Positions 7,468 to 15,782 of a DNA stretch of 34,177 nucleotides are shown here, piece after piece. Position 1 is the first letter of the stretch. Every line of letters begins with the position of its first letter. Origin of the DNA: Pseudomonas sp. R-28-1W-6 (GTDB taxonomy: Bacteria > Pseudomonadota > Gammaproteobacteria > Pseudomonadales > Pseudomonadaceae); NCBI RefSeq assembly GCF_009799925.1, contig NZ_WELK01000019.1:1-34177 (forward strand). The letters run 5' to 3'. Under the pieces are notes generated by a model, which was given only the letters and a program-made list of their open reading frames with translations, was not told the DNA's origin and ran no database searches. The translations under genes and the position numbers were made by a program.

Positions 7468-9846
7468 CTACTTCCTTAACGTGGCGTTGAACCTTTCTTC
7501 CAGCGAGGTGAGGATATTTTGCGTTGTGGTATTCACCTCATCGTCATTAAGAGTGCGCGATGGATGCTGCCAGGTCAAGCCGACGGCCAGGCTTTTTCTA
7601 TGCGGATCAATACCTTTACCGTGATACACGTCAAACAGCCTGAGATCTGTCAGCCACTCGCCTGCCGCCTCACGGATGCACGCCAGCACCGACTCGGCCG
7701 GTAGCTCACGATCGGCCAGCAAAGCTAGGTCACGGCGCACCTCGGGGAAGCGCGACAGTTCACTGAACTTCGGCATACGTCCCTGGGCAACTTCGGCCAG
7801 TACCAGCTCGAACAGATAGACCGGCTGATCGATGCCCAAGGTCTTGGCCAGCTCCGGATGTAACGCACCGATAAAGCCAACCAGGCGCCCGTCACGCTCG
7901 ATGCGCGCGGTCTGCCCCGGATGCAGTGCAGCATGCTCGCCAGAAGCGAAGCTGAACTCCAGCGTCGAACCTGCCGAACCCAGCAGCGCCTCGACATCGG
8001 CCTTCAGGTCATAGAAGTCGACATCGTCTCGACCATGCGCCCAACCTTCCGGCAAGCGGCTGCCGGTAAGCACACCGGCCAGCATGGCCTCCTGTTTCAG
8101 CCCTTCGAGCTGACCGACGAAGCGCAGACCGCTTTCGAACAGGCGCACGCGCGATTGCTGACGATTGAGGTTGTGTTGCAGCGCCTTGACCAGCCCCGGC
8201 CACAGCGAAGAGCGCATCGCAGCCATATCGGCGGAGATCGGATTGGCCAATTGCAGCGGTTCGACACCCGGATTGAACAGGGCGAACAGCTTGGGATCGA
8301 TGAAGCTGTAGGTGATCGCCTCCTGATAACCACGCGCCACCAGCAGACGACGTAGGGTTGCCAGCTCGGCGCGCGCTTCGCTCTTGGCCTGCGGCGCCAG
8401 GCGTGCTTGCGGGTAGCGCACCGGCAGACGGTTGTAGCCATACAGGCGACCCAGCTCTTCGATCAGGTCCACTTCCAGGCTGATATCGAAGCGATGGCTC
8501 GGCACTCCGACCTGCCAGACGCCTGCGCCTTGCGCAGACACGCTCAGCCCCAGGGCCGTGAGCAGACGCTCGACTTCTGCGGCGTCCATCTGCATGCCTA
8601 GCATCTGCTCGATGCGCTCGGCGCGCAGGGTGATTGGTGCGACCTGCGGCAGATCGGCCTGGCTCACAACCTCAATGACCGGGCCGGCTTCGCCGCCGAC
8701 GATCTCCAGCAGCAACGCGGTGGCGCGCTCGATGGCCTGACGGGCCAGTTGCGAATCCACGCCACGCTCGAAACGGTGCGAGGAGTCGGTGTGCAGGCCA
8801 TAGGAACGGGCCTTTCCTGCCAGGGCGATGGTGTCGAAGAACGCGCTTTCGAGGAACAGATCGCGGGTCTTGCTGCTCACACCACTGTGCTCGCCGCCCA
8901 TTACGCCGGCGATAGCCAGGGCACGTTGGTGGTCGGCGATCACCAGGGTGTCGCCACGCAGGCTGACTTCCTGGCCATCCAGCAGGACCAGCTTCTCGCC
9001 CTCTTCCGCCAAGCGCACGCGGATGCCGCCATTGATCTCGGCAAGATCGAAGGCGTGCATGGGCTGGCCGAACTCGAGCATCACGTAGTTGGTGATATCC
9101 ACTGCCGCATCGATGCTGCGGATATCGGAACGGCGCAGGCGCTCTACCATCCACAGCGGGGTTGGCTTGGACAGGTCGACATTGCGGATGACCCGCCCCA
9201 GGTAGCGCGGGCAAGCCTTGGGCGCCAGCACTTCGACCGAACGCACTTCGTCATGTACCGGAGCGACCGGGGCAATCGCCAGCGGAGAAACCTGAGCGGC
9301 GTAGATGGCACCGACTTCGCGGGCCAGGCCGGCCAGGGATAGGCAGTCGCCACGATTGGGGGTCAGGCCCAGCTCGATGCTGGCGTCGTCGAGACCGAGA
9401 TAATCGCGGATATTGCCGCCCACCGGCGCATCGGCCGCCAGCTCCATCAGGCCGCTGTTGTCGTCGCTGATCTGCAGTTCGGAGGCCGAGCAGAGCATGC
9501 CGTTGGACTCGACGCCGCGCAGCTTGGCCTTCTTGATCTTGAAGTCGCCCGGCAGTTCGGCGCCGATCATGGCGAACGGAATCTTGATGCCCGGGCGCGC
9601 ATTCGGCGCGCCGCAGACCACCTGGAAGCTCTCGCTGCCAGTGCTGACCTGGCACACCCGCAGCTTGTCGGCATCCGGATGCTGCTCGGTACTGAGGATC
9701 TCGCCGATCACGATGCCGCTGAACTCGCCGGCAGCCGGGGTAACGCTGTCTACTTCGAGGCCGACCATGGACAGGCGGGCCACCAGTTCGTCGCGCGAAA
9801 CCGGCGGATTGACCCAGCTGCGCAGCCACTGTTCACTGAATTTCAT
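7468..9846 (-). CDS. pheT: Phenylalanyl-tRNA synthetase beta subunit
   Basis: The product is 792 residues long, the full family length. With PheS it forms the alpha2-beta2 enzyme that charges tRNA-Phe. The order of domains is: an N-terminal EMAP/OB tRNA-binding domain (about 40-150, with QVVCGAPNARPG), the B3/B4 editing domain (about 210-390, with SHRFERGVD), the B5 domain (about 400-475), a catalytic-like core, and the C-terminal FDX-ACB domain (about 700-790, with SRFPEVRRDLALLADR). It lies 42 bases after pheS and three bases before ihfA, so it is mid-operon. Confidence 0.97.
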   Translation of the reverse strand: MKFSEQWLRSWVNPPVSRDELVARLSMVGLEVDSVTPAAGEFSGIVIGEILSTEQHPDADKLRVCQVSTGSESFQVVCGAPNARPGIKIPFAMIGAELPGDFKIKKAKLRGVESNGMLCSASELQISDDNSGLMELAADAPVGGNIRDYLGLDDASIELGLTPNRGDCLSLAGLAREVGAIYAAQVSPLAIAPVAPVHDEVRSVEVLAPKACPRYLGRVIRNVDLSKPTPLWMVERLRRSDIRSIDAAVDITNYVMLEFGQPMHAFDLAEINGGIRVRLAEEGEKLVLLDGQEVSLRGDTLVIADHQRALAIAGVMGGEHSGVSSKTRDLFLESAFFDTIALAGKARSYGLHTDSSHRFERGVDSQLARQAIERATALLLEIVGGEAGPVIEVVSQADLPQVAPITLRAERIEQMLGMQMDAAEVERLLTALGLSVSAQGAGVWQVGVPSHRFDISLEVDLIEELGRLYGYNRLPVRYPQARLAPQAKSEARAELATLRRLLVARGYQEAITYSFIDPKLFALFNPGVEPLQLANPISADMAAMRSSLWPGLVKALQHNLNRQQSRVRLFESGLRFVGQLEGLKQEAMLAGVLTGSRLPEGWAHGRDDVDFYDLKADVEALLGSAGSTLEFSFASGEHAALHPGQTARIERDGRLVGFIGALHPELAKTLGIDQPVYLFELVLAEVAQGRMPKFSELSRFPEVRRDLALLADRELPAESVLACIREAAGEWLTDLRLFDVYHGKGIDPHRKSLAVGLTWQHPSRTLNDDEVNTTTQNILTSLEERFNATLRK

Positions 9847-9888
9847 ACTGTCTGTTCTCCTGAACGCATTCGATACGGGTCATGTGGC

Positions 9889-10905
9889 CTAGCGGAATTG
9901 CGCCAGGAACCGCAGGTCGTTATCGAAGAACAGGCGCAAGTCATTGACGCCGTAACGCAGCATGGCCAGGCGCTCGACACCCATGCCGAAGGCGAAGCCC
10001 TGGTATTTTTCCGGATCGATGCCGGACATGCGCAGCACGTTCGGATGCACCATGCCGCAACCCATGACTTCCAGCCAGCCGGTCTGCTTGCACACGCGGC
10101 AACCGTTGCCGCTGCACATCACGCACTGCATGTCGACTTCGGCCGAAGGCTCGGTGAAGGGGAAAAAGGACGGACGGAAACGCACGCCCAGGGGCTTCTC
10201 GAAGAACACCCGGAGGAATTCCTCGATGGTGCCCTTGAGGTCGGCGAAGCTGATGCCCTCGTCGATCAGCAGGCCTTCGACCTGATGGAACATCGGCGAG
10301 TGGGTGATATCGGAGTCGCAGCGATAGACGCGGCCGGGGCAGACGATGCGGATCGGCGGCTGCTGCGACTCCATGGTACGTACCTGCACCGGCGAGGTGT
10401 GGGTGCGCAGCAGCATGTTCGCGTTGAAATAGAAGGTGTCATGCATCGCCCGCGCCGGATGGTGGCCGGGGATATTGAGCGCCTCGAAGTTGTGGTAGTC
10501 GTCTTCGACTTCCGGACCCTCGGCCACGTTGTAGCCGATATGGGTGAAGAACTGTTCGACACGCTCCAGCGTGCGGGTCACCGGGTGCAGACCACCGGAG
10601 GCCTGACCGCGGCCCGGCAGGGTCACGTCGATTTTTTCGGCGGCGAGCTTGGCGCTCAGCGCAGCCTGCTCGAGGGAGTCCTTGCGGGTATTCAGGGCTT
10701 CCTGCACGCGCTCCTTGGCGACGTTGATCAGGGCACCGACTTTCGGACGCTCTTCGGCCGGCAGATCGCCCAGGGTCTTCATCACCTGGGTCAGCTCGCC
10801 TTTCTTGCCGAGATAGTGGACCCGGAGCTGCTCCAGGGCGTTGACGTCTTCGGTGTGTTGCACGGCCTCAAGCGCTTGCGAGACCAATGCATCCAGGTTT
10901 TCCAT
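9889..10905 (-). CDS. pheS: Phenylalanyl-tRNA synthetase alpha subunit
   Basis: The product is a 338-residue catalytic subunit. The N-terminal coiled coil (about 1-90) binds tRNA. The class II catalytic core follows, with motif 2 around RIVCPGRVYRCDSDITHSP and motif 3 at GMGVERLAMLRYG. A cysteine cluster CVMCSGNGCRVC near residues 260-275 resembles a zinc-binding knuckle seen in many Pseudomonas PheS proteins. Start ATG 10905 is preceded by GGAG at seven bases. A strong hairpin precedes the gene. Confidence 0.97.
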   Translation of the reverse strand: MENLDALVSQALEAVQHTEDVNALEQLRVHYLGKKGELTQVMKTLGDLPAEERPKVGALINVAKERVQEALNTRKDSLEQAALSAKLAAEKIDVTLPGRGQASGGLHPVTRTLERVEQFFTHIGYNVAEGPEVEDDYHNFEALNIPGHHPARAMHDTFYFNANMLLRTHTSPVQVRTMESQQPPIRIVCPGRVYRCDSDITHSPMFHQVEGLLIDEGISFADLKGTIEEFLRVFFEKPLGVRFRPSFFPFTEPSAEVDMQCVMCSGNGCRVCKQTGWLEVMGCGMVHPNVLRMSGIDPEKYQGFAFGMGVERLAMLRYGVNDLRLFFDNDLRFLAQFR

Positions 10906-10924
10906 GTACGGACTCCAGATACAA

Positions 10925-10958
10925 AATAGGGGAAGAGCTTGAAGGCTCTTCCCCTATT
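10925..10958 (-). terminator. Strong hairpin between rplT and pheS (terminator or attenuator)
   Basis: Two perfectly complementary 14-base arms (10925-10938 and 10945-10958) enclose a six-base loop. On the minus strand the stem is followed by TTTTGTAT. A second, 7-bp hairpin CACCGGG/CCCGGTG lies at 10970-10987, just after rplT. In E. coli a phenylalanine-rich leader peptide controls pheST at this place. I see no such leader peptide here, so the structure more likely trims or partly terminates the infC-rplT transcript. Confidence 0.75.
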
Positions 10959-10999
10959 GGTGACGTTGGCACCGGGCGAGCCCGGTGATTGTCGGGGAC

Positions 11000-11356
11000 T
11001 TAAGCCAGAACGGCCTTAGCTTTCTCGACAATCGCAGCAAACGCCGCTTTTTCGTTCACTGCCAGATCGGCCAGAACCTTGCGGTCGATCTCGATGGACG
11101 CTTTTTTCAGACCGGCGATGAAACGGCTGTAGGATAGACCGTTAACACGAGCACCAGCGTTGATACGAGCGATCCACAGAGCGCGGAACTGACGCTTCCG
11201 CTGACGGCGGTCACGGTAGGCGTATTGGCCTGCCTTGATCACAGCCTGCTTGGCAACACGGAACACGCGCGAACGAGCGCCGTAGTAGCCTTTAGCGAGT
11301 TTCAGGATTTTTTTGTGACGAGCACGAGCGATAACGCCACGCTTAACACGAGCCAT
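11000..11356 (-). CDS. rplT: 50S ribosomal protein L20
   Basis: The product is a basic 118-residue protein that binds 23S rRNA early in large-subunit assembly. Its start MARVKRGVIARARHKKILK and the RQRKRQFRALWIARINA segment are diagnostic. It lies 25 bases after rpmI. In E. coli L20 represses rpmI-rplT translation by binding the mRNA; whether the equivalent structure exists here was not tested. Confidence 0.98.
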   Translation of the reverse strand: MARVKRGVIARARHKKILKLAKGYYGARSRVFRVAKQAVIKAGQYAYRDRRQRKRQFRALWIARINAGARVNGLSYSRFIAGLKKASIEIDRKVLADLAVNEKAAFAAIVEKAKAVLA

Positions 11357-11381
11357 GAGTAATTTCCTCTATCTTGACCGA

Positions 11382-11576
11382 TTAACGAACGCGCAGCATG
11401 CGCGCCACTTTTGCAACGTCAGACGGATGCACCATGGTGCTACCGCGCAGGTGACGCTTACGCTTAGTGGACATCTTGGTCAGGATGTGACTCTTGAAAG
11501 CGTGCTTGTGCTTGAAGCCAGTAGCGGTTTTGAGAAAACGCTTGGCTGCACCACTTTTGGTTTTCATCTTTGGCAT
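11382..11576 (-). CDS. rpmI: 50S ribosomal protein L35
   Basis: The product is a 64-residue, very basic protein of the large ribosomal subunit. It begins MPKMKTKSGAAKRFLKTATG and ends KVARMLRVR, as expected for bL35. It lies between infC (60 bases upstream) and rplT (25 bases downstream) on the same transcript. Confidence 0.98.
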   Translation of the reverse strand: MPKMKTKSGAAKRFLKTATGFKHKHAFKSHILTKMSTKRKRHLRGSTMVHPSDVAKVARMLRVR

Positions 11577-11636
11577 GTTCGGATACTCCGCATTCAGTTG
11601 ATAAACATAACCGCAAGGCCTGCCGTGCCCTGGTGG

Positions 11637-12185
11637 TTACTTCTTCTTTTTGGGGGCGATGACCATGATCAGCTGGCGTCCTTCCATCTTTGGATGCTGC
11701 TCAACGGCGCCGTATTCAAGCAGGTCATTTTCAACCCGCTTCAACAGCTCCATGCCCAGCTCCTGGTGGGCCATCTCTCGACCGCGGAATCGAAGCGATA
11801 CCTTGGCCTTATCCCCATCACTAAGGAAACGTACCAGGTTGCGTAGTTTTACCTGGTAATCCCCTTCTTCCGTCCCTGGACGAAACTTGATTTCTTTAAC
11901 CTGAATCTGCTTCTGGTTTTTCTTCGCCGCGGCAATCTGCTTCTTCTTCTCGAAGATCGACTTGCCGTAGTCCATCACTCGGCAAACCGGCGGAACCGCG
12001 TCGGCAGAAATTTCGACCAGATCGAGCTTGGCCTCGTCAGCCACTCGCAACGCTTCATCAATCGAGACGATGCCAATCTGCTCGCCATCAGCACCAATTA
12101 ACCGAACCTCGCGGGCCGAGATATTCTCGTTGATCGGTGCTTTAGGTGCAGCTCGTTTATCTTGTCTCATTTCACGCTTAATAAT
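11637..12185 (-). CDS. infC: Translation initiation factor IF-3, probable AUU start
   Basis: IF-3 binds the 30S subunit and checks start-codon/initiator-tRNA pairing. The frame shows INENISAREVRLIGADGEQ near the N-terminus, the lysine-rich linker, and VKEIKFRPGTEEGDYQVKLRN of the C-terminal domain. The first ATG (12170) has no Shine-Dalgarno sequence. GGAG lies at 12191-12194, inside the end of thrS, and is followed after five bases by in-frame ATT (12185) and a second ATT (12182). E. coli infC starts at AUU and IF-3 represses its own synthesis by rejecting that codon. I therefore place the start at 12185 (182 residues); 12182 is an alternative. The thrS stop almost touches it. Confidence 0.93.
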   Translation of the reverse strand: MIKREMRQDKRAAPKAPINENISAREVRLIGADGEQIGIVSIDEALRVADEAKLDLVEISADAVPPVCRVMDYGKSIFEKKKQIAAAKKNQKQIQVKEIKFRPGTEEGDYQVKLRNLVRFLSDGDKAKVSLRFRGREMAHQELGMELLKRVENDLLEYGAVEQHPKMEGRQLIMVIAPKKKK

Positions 12186-12187
12186 GA

Positions 12188-14110
12188 TTACTCCGAATCT
12201 TGGCGACCACGCCGGGAAACCGCTTGCTTGAGCTGATCGGCGAACTGCTCGAGGGGCATGGAGCCCAAGTCGACGCCTTCGCGGGTACGCACAGCAACGG
12301 ATCGTGTCTCAACCTCCCGGTCTCCAATAACCAGGAGATAGGGAACCTTGAGCAAAGTATGCTCGCGGATTTTAAAGCCGATCTTCTCGTTTCTCAAGTC
12401 GGACTTGGCACGAAATCCGCTTTGATTGAGCGTTTTTTCGACTTCGAGGGCAAAATCGGCCTGCTTGTCGGTGATATTCATCACCACGGCCTGGGTCGGC
12501 GCCAGCCAGACCGGGAAGGCACCGGCATAGTGCTCGATCAGCATGCCGATGAAGCGCTCGAAGGAACCGAGGATGGCGCGGTGCAGCATCACCGGGCGCT
12601 TACGGTTGTTATCTTCGGCGATATAGCTGGCATCCAGACGCTCTGGCAGGTTCGGATCGTACTGCAGGGTACCGCACTGCCAGTTACGGCCAAGGCAATC
12701 CTTCAGGGTGAATTCAATCTTCGGACCGTAGAAAGCCCCCTCGCCCGGCTGGTATTCCCACTCCAGACCCGACTCGTTCAGCGCATCGGCCAGGGCAGTT
12801 TCGGCGCGATCCCACAGCTCGTCGGATCCCACGCGTTTGACCGGGCGAGTCGACAGCTTCATGGAAATATCGGAGAAGCCGAAGTCGGTGTACACCTGCA
12901 GGGTCAGCTTGATGAAGTCGGCTGCCTCCTTCTTCACCTGATCTTCGGTGCAGAAGATGTGGGCGTCGTCCTGGGTAAAGCCACGCACACGCATGATGCC
13001 GTGCAGCGCACCGGACGGCTCGTTGCGGTGGCAAGCGCCGAACTCGGCCAGGCGCAGCGGCAGGTCGCGGTAGGACTTCAGGCCCTGATTGAAGATCTGC
13101 ACATGGCACGGGCAGTTCATCGGCTTCACCGCATAGTCGCGGTTTTCCGAGTTGGTGGTGAACATGTTCTCGGCGTAGTTGGACCAGTGGCCCGAACGCT
13201 CCCAGAGAATGCGATCGACCACCTGCGGGGTGCGCACCTCGACGTAGCCGTGCTCGCGCTGCACCTGGCGCATGTACTGTTCCAGCACCTGATAGACGGT
13301 CCAGCCGCTCGGGTGCCAGAACACCATGCCCGGCGCCTCTTCCTGCAGGTGGAACAGGTCCAGCTGCTTGCCGATGCGGCGGTGGTCGCGCTTCTCGGCT
13401 TCCTCGATGCGCTGGATGTAGGCCGCCAGCTGCTTCTTGTCCGCCCAGGCGGTGCCGTAGATGCGCTGCAGCTGCTCGTTCTTCGAGTCGCCGCGCCAGT
13501 AGGCGCCGGAGATCTTGGTCAGCTTGAAGGATTTCAGGAAGCGCGTGTTCGGCACGTGCGGGCCACGGCACATGTCGACGTATTCTTCGTGGAAGTACAG
13601 GCCCATGGCCTGCTCGTCCGGCATGTCCTCGATCAGACGCAGCTTGTATTCCTCGCCACGGGCCTGGAACAGCTCGATGACTTCGGCGCGCGGGGTCATC
13701 TTCTTGATGACGTCGTAGTCCTTGTCGATCAGCTCGGCCATGCGCTTCTCGATCGCCGCCATGTCTTCCGGCGTGAAAGGCCGACCGATGGCGATGTCGT
13801 AATAGAAGCCTTCTTCGATGACCGGCCCGATCACCATCTTGGCGTCCGGGTACAGCTGCTTGACCGCATGGCCAACCAGGTGTGCGCAGGAGTGGCGGAT
13901 GATTTCCAGCCCCTCTTCGTCTTTAGGCGTGATGATTTGCAGGGATACATCGCTGTCGATCACATCACAGGCATCGACCTGCTTGCCATTGACCTTGCCG
14001 GCCAGGGTGGCCTTGGCCAGGCCGGCACCAATGGACTGGGCGACCTCAAGCACGGACACGGGATGATCGAACGAACGCTGACTGCCGTCGGGAAGAGTAA
14101 TGATGGGCAT
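12188..14110 (-). CDS. thrS: Threonyl-tRNA synthetase
   Basis: The product is 640 residues long and charges tRNA-Thr. The domains in order are: an N-terminal TGS domain (about 1-62, MPIITLPDGSQRSFDHPVSV), the editing domain with the HSCAHLVGHAVKQLYP zinc/editing motif (about 63-240), the class II catalytic core (motif 2 RLAEFGACHRNEPSGALHG, and the zinc cysteine in MNCPCH), and the C-terminal anticodon-binding domain. I chose ATG 14110 because GGAGAGGAGG lies just upstream; the frame extending to 14143 has no family support. The infC ribosome-binding site is inside its last codons. Confidence 0.97.
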   Translation of the reverse strand: MPIITLPDGSQRSFDHPVSVLEVAQSIGAGLAKATLAGKVNGKQVDACDVIDSDVSLQIITPKDEEGLEIIRHSCAHLVGHAVKQLYPDAKMVIGPVIEEGFYYDIAIGRPFTPEDMAAIEKRMAELIDKDYDVIKKMTPRAEVIELFQARGEEYKLRLIEDMPDEQAMGLYFHEEYVDMCRGPHVPNTRFLKSFKLTKISGAYWRGDSKNEQLQRIYGTAWADKKQLAAYIQRIEEAEKRDHRRIGKQLDLFHLQEEAPGMVFWHPSGWTVYQVLEQYMRQVQREHGYVEVRTPQVVDRILWERSGHWSNYAENMFTTNSENRDYAVKPMNCPCHVQIFNQGLKSYRDLPLRLAEFGACHRNEPSGALHGIMRVRGFTQDDAHIFCTEDQVKKEAADFIKLTLQVYTDFGFSDISMKLSTRPVKRVGSDELWDRAETALADALNESGLEWEYQPGEGAFYGPKIEFTLKDCLGRNWQCGTLQYDPNLPERLDASYIAEDNNRKRPVMLHRAILGSFERFIGMLIEHYAGAFPVWLAPTQAVVMNITDKQADFALEVEKTLNQSGFRAKSDLRNEKIGFKIREHTLLKVPYLLVIGDREVETRSVAVRTREGVDLGSMPLEQFADQLKQAVSRRGRQDSE

Positions 14111-14296
14111 GGCGCCTCCTCTCCTAGTGGTGACCCCTACCAAAGGTCACGTGGGTTGGGATGAGCCAGGAAGCGATCCGGCGGTATACCTGCCTAACAG
14201 TGGCAGGAGCCTTGCGAGCAAACCAGAGCGGACCAGAGTCACTGGAAGTAAAAGGCGGATGCTTTCAGAAAGCCGGAGCCCTGACAAGCAACCAAT
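14111..14296 (-). promoter_or_regulatory. thrS upstream leader
   Basis: This stretch holds the thrS ribosome-binding site (GGAGG at 14115-14119) and a small TGACC/GGTCA hairpin at about 14133-14151 close to it. I do not see a convincing promoter. The next feature upstream is a complete terminator, so thrS needs a promoter between 14150 and 14296 or read-through from above. Confidence 0.35.
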
Positions 14297-14324
14297 AAAA
14301 AAGGGGCGTATCAACGACCCCTTT
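14297..14324 (-). terminator. Intrinsic terminator upstream of thrS
   Basis: On the minus strand AAAGGGG and CCCCTTT form a perfect 7-bp stem around an 11-base loop and are followed by a run of T. No protein gene ends here, which implies a short transcript or leader from about 14445. Confidence 0.8.
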
Positions 14325-14445
14325 CTAATCTCGGCAGGCACAACTGGATTCGAATCAGCATGCCGGCATGCCAAGGTGAGCACTGCAAGCACTCACCCTA
14401 TTGATAGGGGAAATAAAATTGAAATTCCCGTATCGGCATAGCCGC
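14297..14445 (-). ncRNA. Possible structured small RNA or leader upstream of thrS
   Basis: Reading on the minus strand, a -10-like TATGCT lies at 14451-14456. It is followed by a hairpin of 11 pairs at 14373-14399 (AGGGTGAGTGC with GTGCTCACCTT, including wobbles). Next come a perfect 14-base palindrome at 14358-14371, a near-palindrome around ATTCGAAT at 14344-14358, and the terminator at 14297-14324. No convincing protein is encoded. It could be an independent small RNA of about 150 bases, a regulatory leader of thrS, or the remnant of a tRNA gene. No -35 is visible, so the promoter is uncertain. Confidence 0.4.
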
Positions 14446-14555
14446 ACTCTAGCATAAAAGAATCAATCACTTAGCGTTGTCTCTGCATATTGATCCTGCC
14501 CAGCCCACTGCACCGCCCCCCTCATCGAGCAGTCACCGGGCTGATACAGAGGTCT

Positions 14556-14948
14556 CTAGTCGAGCGACTCCACCCCCATCTCGTCCCACACCTCCTCGGC
14601 CAGGTGGAAGGTGGCGTTGGCCGCCGGAATGCCGCAGTAGATCGCGCTCTGCATCAGCACTTCCTTGATCTCGTCGCGGGTCACGCCGTTGTTCTTCGCC
14701 GCCTTGAAGTGCAGGCGCAGCTCGCCTTCGCGGTTCATGCCGATCAGCATGGCGATGGTGATCAGGCTGCGGGTGTGGCGCGGCAGGCCGGGGCGAGTCC
14801 AGATATCGCCCCAGGCATGCCGGGTGATCATTTCCTGGAACTCTTCATTGAACGGCGTCAGGTGCTGCAGGCTGCGGTCGACATGGGCGTCGCCGAGTAC
14901 CGCGCGGCGCACCTGCATGCCGGCTTCGTAGCGTTGTTTCTCGTCCAT
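14556..14948 (-). CDS. pcaC: 4-carboxymuconolactone decarboxylase
   Basis: The product is a 130-residue enzyme that decarboxylates gamma-carboxymuconolactone to beta-ketoadipate enol-lactone. The AhpD-like helical fold shows TRHAWGDIWTRPGLPRHTRS and AAKNNGVTRDEIKEVLMQSA, both typical of PcaC. Start ATG 14948 has GGAG seven bases upstream. It is the last gene of the pcaBDC run, 37 bases after pcaD. The enzyme is separate here rather than fused to PcaD, as PcaL is in some other bacteria. Confidence 0.95.
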   Translation of the reverse strand: MDEKQRYEAGMQVRRAVLGDAHVDRSLQHLTPFNEEFQEMITRHAWGDIWTRPGLPRHTRSLITIAMLIGMNREGELRLHFKAAKNNGVTRDEIKEVLMQSAIYCGIPAANATFHLAEEVWDEMGVESLD

Positions 14949-14985
14949 CTTCGGCTCCAGGGTGCGGCAAGGCGCACCCGGTTGT

Positions 14986-15774
14986 TCAGGCGGTAAGGAA
15001 GTCCAGCACGCGGCGGGTGAACAACTCGCCGGCCTCGACGTTGGACAGGTGCGCGGCATGGAACTCGACCAGCTCGGCGCCACGGATATGTTCCTGCATG
15101 AAACGGCCATGTTCCGGGGTGGTCACCGCATCGGCCGTGCCGCAGACGATCAGGGTCGGCGCGACAATGCCGGCGACCTGCTCGCGGAAGTCGGCATCGC
15201 GCACCGCCGCGCAGTTGGCGGCGTAGCCCTGCGGCGAGGTGGCGGCCAGCATGCCGACCACCGGCTCGACCAGAGCGGGTTGAGCTTGGGCGAACTCGGG
15301 GGTGAACCAGCGCGCAATCGAGGCATCGCGCAGCGCCAGCATGGCGGCCTGGCCGTCGCGCAGCACGGTTTCGATGCGCGGGTTCCACACCTCCGGGCTG
15401 CCGATCTTCGCTGCGGTGTTGCACAGCACCAGGCGCTGAATGCGGGCCGGCGCGTTGATCGCCAGCCACTGGCCGATCAGCCCGCCCATGGACAGGCCAC
15501 AGAAGGCGGCACGTTCGATATGCAGGGCGTCCAGCAGGGCCAGCACGTCGCGGCCGTTCTGCTCGATGCTATAGGGGCCCTCGGCCACCAGCGACTGGCC
15601 ATGGCCACGGGTGTCATAGCGCAACACGCGGAAGTGCTCGGCGAAGGCCGGGATCTGCGCATCCCACATATGCAGGTCAGTGCCCAGGGAGTTGGACAGC
15701 ACCAGCACCGGTGCATCCACGGGGCCATCGAGGCGGTAGTTGAGTTCGCCATCGGCGAGTTGTACGGCAGACAT
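14986..15774 (-). CDS. pcaD: 3-oxoadipate enol-lactonase
   Basis: The product is a 262-residue alpha/beta hydrolase that hydrolyses beta-ketoadipate enol-lactone to beta-ketoadipate. The nucleophile is Ser95 in GLSMGG. The catalytic Asp lies in GTADAVTTPEH and the His in HAAHLSN near the C-terminus. Start ATG 15774 is preceded by TAGGAG at six bases. It begins eight bases after pcaB stops, so the two are translationally close. A longer frame through 16179 is read-through inside pcaB and is not real. Confidence 0.95.
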   Translation of the reverse strand: MSAVQLADGELNYRLDGPVDAPVLVLSNSLGTDLHMWDAQIPAFAEHFRVLRYDTRGHGQSLVAEGPYSIEQNGRDVLALLDALHIERAAFCGLSMGGLIGQWLAINAPARIQRLVLCNTAAKIGSPEVWNPRIETVLRDGQAAMLALRDASIARWFTPEFAQAQPALVEPVVGMLAATSPQGYAANCAAVRDADFREQVAGIVAPTLIVCGTADAVTTPEHGRFMQEHIRGAELVEFHAAHLSNVEAGELFTRRVLDFLTA

Positions 15775-15782
15775 AACAGCTC

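Noticed and set aside
10906..10999. A pheST leader-peptide attenuator as in E. coli
   Set aside because: The hairpin is present, but no short frame rich in phenylalanine codons lies between rplT and the hairpin.
12200..14164. A 654-codon open frame on the plus strand opposite thrS
   Set aside because: It is the mirror of a high-GC conserved gene. Its sequence is low-complexity-like and rich in Gln, His and Leu, has no recognised domain and no ribosome-binding site.
14331..14400. A tRNA-like T-loop (ATTCGAAT) upstream of thrS
   Set aside because: No acceptor stem, D arm or CCA end could be paired with it. It is kept only as part of a possible structured RNA.
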